A model generated the notes under the pieces. The model had not been told where the DNA came from. It worked only from the letters and a program-made list of their open reading frames with translations, and did not search any database. A DNA stretch of 64,000 nt from Paenibacillus sp. P25 (GTDB taxonomy: Bacteria; Bacillota; Bacilli; Paenibacillales; NBRC-103111), in contig CP085629.1 of NCBI GenBank assembly GCA_024704175.1, forward strand, positions 992,001-1,056,000, in the 5' to 3' direction. The translations under genes were made by a program, and so were the position numbers. This document shows positions 37,672-47,020 of the stretch, piece after piece. Position 1 is the stretch's first letter, and every line of letters starts with the position of its first letter.

Positions 37672-39807
37672 TTACTGGGATTTGATTTCATACAGCGTCG
37701 TCTTGCCGCCCATGCCCATTCGCATGCCTGCGCCTTGCCCGTTTGCCTTTGGCGTGGACGACTGCCATTCGGAGCTCGGAACCTCGGTGCCGTTTTCCTT
37801 GATCCAGCTCGTAATCTCCGAGCTTCCGCCGTCCGGTCCGCCGCCGGAGGAAATAAGGAAGAACTTGACCTCCTTGTTCTTGACCAGCTCTTTGACCTTA
37901 TCCAGCGTCAGAATCGGATCGGAGCCTGAGAATCCGCCCATCGCCATCACGGGTTTCCCGGATTCGATGATATAAGGAGCGGCCGTCGTGGCCCGGGTGG
38001 TGGCGAACAAATATTTCTCGCCCGTATTATGGTCTGTCACATATTGAAGCAGCTTCGCGTTGTAATCTTCCTGACCCATACCGCCCCCGCCAAAGCCTTG
38101 ACGGGAGGACTTCAGCTGCGGTCCCGCTTCGGGAAGCATGCTATTGCCTCCGTACATCAGCGGGGTTGCCGCCCAGTAGAGCGGGACGACCAGCAGCACC
38201 AGCATGCCGGCCAGCGCCGCGATGCGGACCAGCTTTTCTTTCTTAGCCAGGAAGATCAGTGCCAGGGCGAAGAGGGTGCCCGCCGCGCCCAAGCCGATGG
38301 ACCAGCCGAGGCCGATTTCCTGCGTGTAATCCGACATGATGAAGAGCTGAAGCGCCGTCGTCGCCAGGATCCCCGCCGGAAGCGACCAGGTTTTCCAGCC
38401 TTCCCGATTCCGGTATTGGTTCCAAAGCTCTACCCAGCCTGCTCCGGCCAGAGCGGCGATCGGAGGGGCCAGCATGATCAGATAATATTGGTGGAAGAAT
38501 CCGGCGACGCTGAAGAACGCACTGGCGGGGAGCGACCAAGCCAGCCAGAACAATGTTTCTCTTTGCTTGTCGGTGAACGGTTTTCTTCTGCGGACACCAG
38601 CCAGAAGCCCGACCGCACCGAAGATGGCGAAAGGAAACAGCCAGCTGATCTGTCCGGATAAGCCGGATTGGAACAGCCGCAGTGGTCCGGGCTGCCCGGT
38701 GCCGAACATGCCGCCTCCGCGGCCGCCCATCGGCCCGCCCTGCCCGCCGAAGCCCGGCGGTTGTCCGTCGCCGCCCGGAGTCATTCCTCCGCCTGGCCAG
38801 CCGCCGTTCGAGCCGTCTATCCTGTAGCTGTCCGTGCGGTTCCTCGTCGCATCCTGTCCGGCTCCGGCGCCGTTCTGGCCGCCATCCGTCATCCCGGACA
38901 TCTGGCCGGCGCCGTTCGAGTCATTCCGGCCGGGCATCATACCCTGCAACGCCTCGCCGTTATCCCGCTGACGGTCCGTTCTTTGCCCGTCTTGCCGTCC
39001 GCCTCCGCCGCCCATGCCGTTGCCGGTCAGGCGGTTAATCCCGTTATAGCCGAAGGCCAGCTCGAGAACCGAGTTGGTTTGGTCGCTTCCGATGTAGGGC
39101 CGGTCTTCTTTCGGGATCGAATCGACGATCACGGCCCAGGACATCGAGATCGCCCCGAGAAGGACGGTAGCTGCGGCCAGCAGGCCCAGCTTCTTTTTCC
39201 ATCCGGCCTTGACGGCCAAGAGATACAGCAGATAGAAGGCGGGTACCACCATATAAGCTTGAAGCATCTTCATATTGAAGCCGAGGCCGATGATCCCGAA
39301 GGCGGCCAGCGTCCAGCCCCACCGGCCTCTGCGAATACCCCGGAACAGCATCCAAGCTCCAAGAAGCAGGGTGAACACGAGCAGACTGTCGACGTTATTG
39401 GTCCGGGCTACGGCCGCCGCAATCGGCGTACAAGCGAAGACCAGGCTGGCGAGACGGGCGGCATGGACGCCGAACGTCGGCTTTACCATGAAGTACATCA
39501 GCAGCACCGAGCCAACGCCGGCCAGCGCCTGCGGCAGAATGACGCTCCAGCCGTGAAGACCGAAGAGATAAGCGCTGATCGTCTGCACCCAGAAGGTCAC
39601 CGGAGGTTTATCGACAGTAACGAACCCGCCGGGATCGAACGAGGCGTAAAAGAAATTGTGAAAGCTTTCCAGCATGCTCGTTACCGCCGAAGTGTAATAA
39701 GCGTTAACGTAGGTTTGTTTCCAGATGTTGAACAGGTTCAGAAAGGCGGCAAGTATGGCAATCAGTAAGAGATACACGTCAAACCGCCTGGCTTTGTTAT
39801 TTGTCAT
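37672..39807 (-). CDS. GT39-type polytopic glycosyltransferase, YkcB-like
   Basis: 711 aa, intact, about 12 TM helices. N-terminal external loop after TM1 carries the acidic catalytic segment of PMT/ArnT-type enzymes (FYASFDPGGFVTVDKPP). It should use a lipid-linked sugar made by the GT2 gene downstream. Odd: residues about 262-395 form a long extracytoplasmic region almost wholly Gly, Asn, Gln, Met and Arg. A C-terminal soluble domain (GEKYLFATTRATTAAPYI, GGFSGSDPIL) follows the last TM. Acceptor unknown; teichoic acid or glycolipid decoration is plausible. Confidence 0.88.
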   Translation of the reverse strand: MTNNKARRFDVYLLLIAILAAFLNLFNIWKQTYVNAYYTSAVTSMLESFHNFFYASFDPGGFVTVDKPPVTFWVQTISAYLFGLHGWSVILPQALAGVGSVLLMYFMVKPTFGVHAARLASLVFACTPIAAAVARTNNVDSLLVFTLLLGAWMLFRGIRRGRWGWTLAAFGIIGLGFNMKMLQAYMVVPAFYLLYLLAVKAGWKKKLGLLAAATVLLGAISMSWAVIVDSIPKEDRPYIGSDQTNSVLELAFGYNGINRLTGNGMGGGGGRQDGQRTDRQRDNGEALQGMMPGRNDSNGAGQMSGMTDGGQNGAGAGQDATRNRTDSYRIDGSNGGWPGGGMTPGGDGQPPGFGGQGGPMGGRGGGMFGTGQPGPLRLFQSGLSGQISWLFPFAIFGAVGLLAGVRRRKPFTDKQRETLFWLAWSLPASAFFSVAGFFHQYYLIMLAPPIAALAGAGWVELWNQYRNREGWKTWSLPAGILATTALQLFIMSDYTQEIGLGWSIGLGAAGTLFALALIFLAKKEKLVRIAALAGMLVLLVVPLYWAATPLMYGGNSMLPEAGPQLKSSRQGFGGGGMGQEDYNAKLLQYVTDHNTGEKYLFATTRATTAAPYIIESGKPVMAMGGFSGSDPILTLDKVKELVKNKEVKFFLISSGGGPDGGSSEITSWIKENGTEVPSSEWQSSTPKANGQGAGMRMGMGGKTTLYEIKSQ

Positions 39808-39921
39808 TGGTAGGTCTCACTCCTTTGATCTAGTCGGCTGAGGGCCCCGAACATCGGTTTAACCGGCCTGCCGAATCTCTATACTCCTAGTGTAACGCCC
39901 TTTCCTGAAATGGCGATGAAT

Positions 39922-41634
39922 TCAACCTGAGCGTCTCTTGAAAGGCAGTTGAAAGTTTGCTGAAAATGAATCCGCCGCCGGTTTAGGCTCGGGTTCGATC
40001 GGCTTCGTTTTCCCGCGGATCGCAATGTCCCAGATCACTTTGGCGAGGTAAATAAAGAACACGACATTGAGCAGCGAGGTAAGGAACAAGGGGAACGAAT
40101 AAGACGCCCCGCCGTTCGTCGCACCGTACAGAATGAAATAGGTATTCATAAAGATCGCGGCGCTGAAGCCGGCCGACAGCCAGAGCAACCTTTGATCCTT
40201 CAGGTTGATAAAAGCCATAAGGCTCAGTGCAGCCGCCGGAAACAGGTATCTTTCATGCATGCCGGAGGAGAAGGTGAACACTCCGGCGATCAGCAGCAGC
40301 GCCGCAGCGGAGGCAAACCGGTCGCTCCCTCCCTTGATATAGATCCACCAGGAGAACAGCGTGATCAGCACAATGAAAATCATCCCCCACGTATGGTAGC
40401 TGAAGAAAAGCAGTGCGGACGAATCCGCTTTGTAGTTGGCCCCCAGCAGACTGAAGAAGTTGAAGGCATTGACGGACGCGTAAGGATATTCACCCAGCGT
40501 CTTGGCGTACAGCTGCACAATCCAGAGCGGGCTCTGCCCCAGTGAGAAGGGGGCGATGACGACGGCCGCGGTAACCAGCGCCGCGATGCCTGCCTGCACG
40601 AAGGATTTGAAGCTTCGGCGCCGCACCAGCTCGAAGAAGAGCACCGGCAGATAGATGATGCCCTGCGGCTTCATCAGCACGGCCGCCGTGAACAGCACGG
40701 ATGAGAGCCCGATTCTCCCGTTCGCCAGGAGAAGCACCGCGGCCGCCACAATCATCGTGAAGAAAGAGTCCACCTGTCCCCAGAACGTCGAGTTGACCAG
40801 GACCGCGGGATTCAATAGATAGAACGCCGCTACGAACAAGCTCATTTCAAAGGAAACATATTTCGCGGCGAACCTGTACAGCAAATAAGCGGTCACTCCG
40901 TCGGCCAGGATCGAGGGCAGCTTGATCAGCGGCGTGGAGTAGGAGCTCAGAGCGGGCAGCGACGATAATTTGCCTACGATATACAACACGTAAATATAAG
41001 AGGGCGGATAATCGCTTGATCCGTTAAGGTAAAAGCCGGACAGGCTCTTGGCCGCGGATGCGGCCCAGCTCTTAAACAGGTTGATGTCGAACGGGTGCCC
41101 GGGAATCCAGGGCGCGGCGGCGACTCGTATCAGCGACCCGGCCGCGAGCAAGGTCCAGACCAGAAGCTTCCGGTCGTCCGGCCGAAATTGAAACCTCTTT
41201 TTCCCCGTATAAAGAAGAAATAGGCCGCCGCGAATGCGCCGAGCGTCAGCACGGTGTACCCCGCCAGTGCGGCGGATCCGGTATTCGTGCCGGCCGAGCT
41301 CCCCGGAAGCTTCCTTGAGACGGGCCTCCGCCTTCTTGCGGCGCCATACGGCGTTCGGAAGAAGTGCTTCCGTCCGGCGATGTCGTATGGGAAGAAGGAT
41401 CCCCGTTACGGTTCATCTCCGCGGGGGTCTTCCTTGGCCCTCGAAATTTCGGCCCCCGAAGCCCTGCTGGCCTTCGGACCCTTGCTGCGTCCCGAAGCCT
41501 TGATGCAGCCTGCCGCCCATGCCGGCGGTGGAGCTTGCGGGAGCGTTCAGGATCGAATAGATGCTGAGCAGGACCGAGAGGACCAGGACAAGAATCAAAC
41601 TGATTTTCAGCTTATGGTTCCTGAATATGGACAT
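39922..41634 (-). CDS. Polytopic glycosyltransferase, mannosyltransferase-like (frameshifted three times)
   Basis: About 571 aa after repair. Begins with a TM helix (LKISLILVLVLSVLLSIYSI), then an external Gly/Gln/Phe-rich segment like that of the neighbouring GT39, a second TM, then a GT-C domain with 8-10 TMs (PGHPFDINLFKSWA, NSTFWGQVDSFFTMIV, SSGMHERYLFPAA). Frame breaks near 41410, 41297 and 41185; each junction reads well after a single-base correction. ATG 41634 begins MSIFRNHKL. The lipid-linked donor and the acceptor are unknown. Confidence 0.75.
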
Positions 41635-41645
41635 AGGCGTTCACC

Positions 41646-43193
41646 TCATGAATGAATTTCGGGCAGAGCCGGCGGAGCCGCCGGGAGCAGGATATAGAAC
41701 AGCGTGCCTTCGCCTTCCCGGCTTTCCACATGAATCGTACCCCCGTGCGCCTGAGCGATGGACCGGCTGATGGCAAGGCCCAGACCGGATCCGCCGTGCT
41801 TGCGCGTGCGGGACGAATCGCTTCGGTAGAAGCGGTCGAATACATGCGGCAGATGCTCCACAGGAATCCCGGAGCCGTTATCCTTCACCGCGAGACGAAG
41901 GCCGCCTTCAGGCAGAAGGTCCAGGGAAATATCGATCCGTCCCCGTTCGGGGTCGGTATGCTGAACGGCGTTGTGAAACAAATTCAGCACCACCTGCTTC
42001 ATCTTATCCTTATCGAATAGAAGGCTGCGGTGAGGAGCCAGCCGGAGCCGCACATCACGGCTTCCGGCGAGCAGCCTCAGCTGAGGCTCCATCTCGGCGA
42101 CGACCTGATCCAGCCTGCCTTCGGCAAGCAGGATATCCGGTGCGCGGTCGAGCCTGGCGAGCAGCAGGAGATCCTGCACGAGCTTGTTGATGCGCTCGGA
42201 TTCGCCGTGCATGCTTCGCAGCGCCCTCTCCAGCTGCTCCCGGTTGTTCATCGCGCCGCGGAGAAGCACTTCAAGGAAGCCGTGAATGGACGTGAGCGGC
42301 GTGCGAAGCTCGTGGGACGCGTCCGCAACGAACCGGCGCATCTGCTCCTTGGCTTCCTTCTCCGCTTCGAAGGAAGCTTCCAGCCGGAACAGCATGCCGT
42401 TGAAGGACAAGGCCAAACGATCGATCTCCGCTTGCCCTTGGCTGACCGGGAAGCGGGTGTCCAGATTGCCGGCATCGATCCGCTCCATATTCTCCACCAT
42501 GGCGGATAAGGGAACGAGCGTCGTTCGCAGAACGGGTCGGAACGTCAGGAAGCCGATCAGCATCGCGAGCAGCGCCAGCAGCATAAAGGTGCTGAGTCGC
42601 CGCAGCAGAACCGCTTGTAACGGGCCGGTGCCGAGGCTCACTTGAATCATCCCGATCTGCTGTCCTTTCTGCACGATCGGCTGGAGCACGATCAATTGCT
42701 CCTTTCCCGCCGCGTCCGTCATCAGCTTGTAGCCGATATGGTGCTCCTGCCGCATGGCCCCGAGATATTCATCGGGCGAAAGCTGCGGAGGCATCGTCTG
42801 CCCCGGCGCTATGGACAGCAAGGAGAAGTCGCCGTCCGTATCGATAAACCCGACGCCGCTATCCGGCATGAATAAGAAAGGAAGCCGGATTCCGCCCGCC
42901 GCCGCCGGGCCCGAAGCAATCTGCTGCCAGGCATCCCGGGGCGCGGACAGAATTTGGCTCTGCAGCGTTTCCGCCTTATTTCTGTAAAGAAAATCCTTCA
43001 TCAGTACGTACTGCAGGCGGCCGATAAGAACGAGAAGCCCGGCCATTACCAGAAGGGAGCGCGATAACAGCTGGGAGCGGAGCGATTTGGGAAAGGCTGT
43101 CTTCAGGCGGCTTCTAATCTTTTCCGGAACCGATCCGGCTGAAGCCATCCACCCTTTCCTTGCTTTTCTTATGCCTTGCGTATTGGTATGCAT
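41646..43193 (-). CDS. Sensor histidine kinase, orphan
   Basis: 515 aa. TM1 at about 45-65, extracytoplasmic sensor about 70-190, TM2 about 195-215, HAMP, then HisKA (FVADASHELRTPLTSIHGFL) and HATPase_c (NLFHNAVQHTD, DNGSGIP, GGSGLGLAI). ATG 43193 follows GGGGGG; the open frame extends upstream without a better start. No response regulator lies beside it; upstream is divergent htrA and downstream the glycosyltransferase block. A wall-stress role is inferred from position. Confidence 0.88.
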   Translation of the reverse strand: MHTNTQGIRKARKGWMASAGSVPEKIRSRLKTAFPKSLRSQLLSRSLLVMAGLLVLIGRLQYVLMKDFLYRNKAETLQSQILSAPRDAWQQIASGPAAAGGIRLPFLFMPDSGVGFIDTDGDFSLLSIAPGQTMPPQLSPDEYLGAMRQEHHIGYKLMTDAAGKEQLIVLQPIVQKGQQIGMIQVSLGTGPLQAVLLRRLSTFMLLALLAMLIGFLTFRPVLRTTLVPLSAMVENMERIDAGNLDTRFPVSQGQAEIDRLALSFNGMLFRLEASFEAEKEAKEQMRRFVADASHELRTPLTSIHGFLEVLLRGAMNNREQLERALRSMHGESERINKLVQDLLLLARLDRAPDILLAEGRLDQVVAEMEPQLRLLAGSRDVRLRLAPHRSLLFDKDKMKQVVLNLFHNAVQHTDPERGRIDISLDLLPEGGLRLAVKDNGSGIPVEHLPHVFDRFYRSDSSRTRKHGGSGLGLAISRSIAQAHGGTIHVESREGEGTLFYILLPAAPPALPEIHS

Positions 43194-43457
43194 GTAACAT
43201 CCCCCCATACAAGCCGGGGCGGTTAAGTTCCGTCCGGTTTCTGTAACATTATCCTCCATAGGACTGAATTGCCCCTGAAACCAAGCTGAAAATCCGTTGA
43301 ATGTTTTCACTGCGGATCCTCAGCTAATCTTCAGCCCAAAATCATACGGGTTTAAGGTTGAGGTCTCATAATGGAATCAAGCGGTCGGTTGGAAGCGACC
43401 AGCTAGCCAAGATGGACCGCATCGGACTCATCATCAACGGCAATGGAGGTTTGGAAT

Positions 43458-44670
43458 ATGGGAAACAACAGCAAAAGAAACAGCATGATGGCCGCTTTTA
43501 CCGCAGGTGCTTTAACCATTGCGAGCTTGATGTTCGCCTCGGATAGAATGAATCTGTTCACCGGTTCGTCGCCTGCCGTGGTTTCAGCGACTAGTGCATC
43601 ACCTGGCACGTCGAACGGAAGCGCCAAGACCGCTTCGCTGAATTCGAGCGGATCTGCGGATATCTCCACGATCGCGAAGCAGGCCAGCCCGGCCGTGGTG
43701 AAGATCGAAACCAAGGTCAAAGCGGCGGGCAATCAGGCCGTTGATCCGTTCTTCCGGCAGTTCTTCGGAGGGAACGGCATTCAAGAGTCGCCCGGGCAGG
43801 ATAACGGGCTGCAGGAAGGAGGGCTGGGCACCGGCTTCATCTTTGAATCGTCCGGTTATATTCTGACGAACGAACATGTCATCGACGGCGCCCAGGAAAT
43901 CGACGTCACCGTGCAGGGCTATGACACGCCGTTCAAAGCCAAGCTGCTCGGCAGCGGCTACGACCTGGATTTGGCCGTGCTGAAAATCGAAGGGAAGCAG
44001 GCTTTCCCGACAGCCGCCGATCGGCAATTCCGATAATGCCCAGGTAGGGGAATGGGTCGTCGCGATCGGCAACCCGTATGATCTCGACTATACGGTAACC
44101 GCAGGCGTCATCAGCGCCAAGGATCGCCCGATCAGCATCCCGGACGAGAAGGGGACGCGGGGTTACAAGCACCTGTTGCAGACGGATACGGCCATCAATC
44201 CGGGGAACTCCGGCGGTCCGCCGCTGAATATGAACGGGGAAGTGATCGGAATCAATACGGCGGTCAGCACGGATGCGAAGGGAATCGGCTTTGCGATCCC
44301 CTCCAGCACCATCAGCTCCGTTCTGCAGCGGCTCAAAAATAATGTGACCATCCCCAAAGCGACCACACCTTATATAGGGATCAGCGTAGAGGATGTAACG
44401 GAGGATTGGGCGAGCGATCTGAATCTCAGCACAGCGGAAGGCGCCGTCGTGACCGAGGTGCAGCTGAATTCCCCGGCGTACCAAGGCGGGGTCCGTCAAT
44501 ATGACGTCATCACGGCGGTGAACGGCGAGAGCGTTGCGAATGCGGATGAGCTGACGAGCAAAGTGCAGGAAGCGAAAGTCGGGGATAAGCTCAAGCTGAC
44601 CGTCGTTCGCGGCGGCGCCAAGCAGGAGCTGACGGTTACGGCAGGGAGCAAGCCTGAAGAGGCCAATTAA
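43458..44670 (+). CDS. htrA: HtrA-type serine protease with PDZ domain (frameshifted)
   Basis: About 403 aa. N-terminal membrane anchor (residues 10-28), Ser/Thr-rich linker, trypsin-like domain with His140 (LTNEHVIDGA), Asp171 (DLAVLKI) and Ser in NPGNSGGP, then one PDZ domain (YIGISVEDV, GVRQYDVITAVNGE). It degrades or refolds misfolded secreted proteins. One extra base near 44015 breaks the frame; repair gives PIGNSDNAQVGEWVVAIGNPY. ATG 43458 is 8 bases from GGAGG. Divergent from the orphan kinase. In B. subtilis htrA also sits next to ykcC. Confidence 0.9.
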
Positions 44671-44753
44671 GCGGACTTAGTATGCATAATCGAGTTAAAT
44701 GTAGAGAAAAAATAGTGGAAGTCATCGTCTTCATGGAAGAAAGGACTTCGCAC

Positions 44754-45338
44754 ATGCAGTATATATGGGAAGCATTGGTTATTTTGTTTATCGGGTTCTG
44801 CCTGCTTCGGATTGCCGGCAAAAAGACCGTAGCCGAAATGACCGGAATCGAGATCGTTACGCTGCTGTCGATTGCGTCCGTGATCGGCCATGCCGTTACG
44901 GACGGCGAATTGCTTCAGACCGTTCTCACCCTGTCGGTCTTTGTGGCCTTATTGATCCTGATCCAGTATCTGGCCGTGAAGTTCAACTGGATTGAGAAAG
45001 TGTTTATGGGCCGGGCGACGCTGATTATTCAAGACGGCAAAATCCGGACCGATAATCTGAAGAAGCTGCGGATGTCGGTCGACCAAATCGAAGCTAAGCT
45101 GAGGGAAAAAGGCATTTCGCTGTTCACCGATGTGAAGACGGCAACGATTGAAATGAACGGCGGACTGGGGTATGAACTGAAGAAGCACGCGAAGCCGGTC
45201 ACGTTCGGGGAGCTGGAAGAGCCGCTGTCCAGACAAAACGCTTCCAAGGCGTCCGGGCAGACGGGGCAGCGACCGAGCTTGTTCGAAGAAATTGTGCAGG
45301 GCGACCACACGCAGAAGATTCCTAAGGAACTGGAATAA
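44754..45338 (+). CDS. DUF421 (YetF-type) membrane protein
   Basis: About 194 aa. Three N-terminal TMs, then the cytosolic DUF421 domain (LIIQDGKIRTDNLKKLRMSVDQIEAKLREKG, where the fold begins), with a hydrophilic tail. YetF-family proteins are linked to spore membranes and stress. ATG 44754 is favoured because the protein then starts at TM1 with AAAGG upstream; ATG 44733 is possible. Confidence 0.8.
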   Translation: MQYIWEALVILFIGFCLLRIAGKKTVAEMTGIEIVTLLSIASVIGHAVTDGELLQTVLTLSVFVALLILIQYLAVKFNWIEKVFMGRATLIIQDGKIRTDNLKKLRMSVDQIEAKLREKGISLFTDVKTATIEMNGGLGYELKKHAKPVTFGELEEPLSRQNASKASGQTGQRPSLFEEIVQGDHTQKIPKELE

Positions 45339-45354
45339 TAGCTTCCTGCAGGGC

Positions 45355-45401
45355 AAAAGGCGACCTCCATGCGTTCAAACCGGCATGGCAGGGCGCCTTA
45401 T
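45355..45401. terminator. Bidirectional terminator
   Basis: AAGGCG/CGCCTT and an inner CCATGC/GCATGG form a two-part stem between the convergent genes ending at 45338 and 45414. Confidence 0.65.
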
Positions 45402-45413
45402 TTCCATTCGCCG

Positions 45414-46732
45414 CTACTTGGCTCCGGCAGCGGCTTCCGCATCGGCGATTTTCTTGTTCGACTTCTCGGCGGTTTCGCGAAGGGCGGTATTGATATCCTT
45501 GCCGCTCAAGATGATATCCTTCATCGCGGCCCCGAGATCCCCGTTAACCGTCGAGCTGTATTTGTTGAACTCGCTGGCCGGCGCATATTGTTCCGGCTGC
45601 AGCGCCGTAATATGCTTCCCCTTGTACAAGCTGTTATCCTGGCCGAACGCCTGCCTGATCGATTTATTGCTCAGCACGCTCAGGAATTTGCCTTCCTTTG
45701 ACCTTTGCAGTTGGTATTCGTCGGTAGTCAGATAGGCAATCGCCTGGAAGGCGTCATCCTTATGATCGCTCATCGACGTGACGTAGAAGAAGCAGGGGTA
45801 GGCCTGCGGGCCGACGCCCGGCGAATCTTTAAAGGACGGAAACGGCGCGATATCCCAGTTCATGTCATTGATCTCCTTCTCCGTATGCAGCGCGGTAAGC
45901 GCCATGAACATAGCGACGGTGCGGTCCTTGAAGAAACGGTTCCTTTCGTTCGGCTCGTTCAATTGATTTGCCTTGAGCAGATCGTTCCCCGGCGACTGAT
46001 AGAAGCGCACCAGATTCTGCACCCATGCGTTCCATCTCGGATCCGTATCATAAGTTACTTTCATGCTGGCGCCATCCACAATCGGAATGGACAGCTGGTT
46101 CAGCAGCACTTGATGATTGTAGGACGCGCCGATCCCGTAATACTGCGTGCCGTCGAAGTTGCGGGTCATTTTAACGTTCAAATCATACAGGTCGTCCCAC
46201 GTCATGCCGTCCTTCGGATAAGGAACGCCGAATTTATCGAACAGATCTTTATTGTAATAGACGGCGCTCGGGGGACGTAAACGGGAAGGCCGTACAGCCC
46301 GCCGCCCGCCATCTTTCTTCCTTGATCCAGAATGGCCGGATCAATCCGGCTCAGATCGTAGCCCAATTTTTTGATCTGTGGCGTAATATCGTATTGCAGA
46401 TTCACGTTCAGCAGATTGCCTACGGAGGCGCCGGTGGAAGCGAAGACGATGTCGATTTTTTGCCCCGCGGTGATCAGATCCTGCATCTTGCCCCCCACGA
46501 TATATTTGATCGTTATGTAAGGATATTTGTGCTGAATCGGCTCCGCAAAGGTCTTCTGGAACTCCTCCTCCGACCAATCCTGGGGAAAAGGATAGTAAAC
46601 GACGAGTTCGACAGGCTCCTTCTTGGTCGCCGGATCCCCCGTCCCGCCGCCGGAATCCGTTCCTCCCGAGGAGCAGGCCGAGAGGATAAGAAGCAGCCCG
46701 GTCGCTAATGCGGCACCTGCTTTTTTTACCAT
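45414..46732 (-). CDS. Family 1 sugar-binding lipoprotein, orphan (frameshifted)
   Basis: About 439 aa. Lipobox LILSAC, then a Gly/Ser/Thr linker and the family 1 fold. One C missing near 46273; repair gives LPVYVPPSAVYYNKDLFDKFG. Shared landmarks with the protein at 15860-17169 (DLITAGQ, GGGLYGLPV, NWDIAPFPSFKDSPG, DINTALR) show they are paralogues. No permease is adjacent on this strand. It diverges from the YesN/YesM/YesN genes, and a cre-like sequence lies 24 bp upstream, so it may feed or sense for the xylan locus. Confidence 0.8.
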
Positions 46733-46755
46733 AAGATCACCCTTCCGCTTGAGAA

Positions 46756-46769
46756 TAAAAACGCTTCCA
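46756..46769 (-). promoter_or_regulatory. Weak cre-like site
   Basis: On the minus strand TGGAAGCGTTTTTA, 12 of 14 positions as in cre, 24 bp before the sugar-binding lipoprotein start. Confidence 0.35.
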
Positions 46770-46869
46770 TTTTGAGCTTCGGCCCCTTATTATGAATGGC
46801 TCCCTGTGGAAAGCACCTAAATTATAGCAGAGGGATTGTTGCACTTGGTTTAGCAGTAATTGGATTCGG

Positions 46870-46897
46870 TTGACTATTGTCTGATAACGCTTACAAT
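46870..46897 (+). promoter_or_regulatory. Sigma-A promoter overlapped by cre-like site
   Basis: TTGACT (46870-46875), a 16-base spacer and TACAAT (46892-46897). TGATAACGCTTACA (46882-46895), one mismatch from cre consensus, covers the spacer and -10. It would place the two-component genes under CcpA. Confidence 0.55.
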
Positions 46898-46969
46898 TTG
46901 TTGTGGCTTACCCTATCGGATCCGGGCGGTTGTGGCGCCATCCGGGCTGTGATAAGATTTGACTAGTAT

Positions 46970-46983
46970 TGAAAACGATTACA
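46970..46983 (+). promoter_or_regulatory. cre box
   Basis: TGAAAACGATTACA matches cre consensus at every fixed position, 37 bp before the first response regulator. Downstream of the predicted start, so a roadblock type of repression is likely. Confidence 0.75.
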
Positions 46984-47020
46984 TATCCAATTTACGACAG
47001 GACCCGAAGGAGGGATTCCC

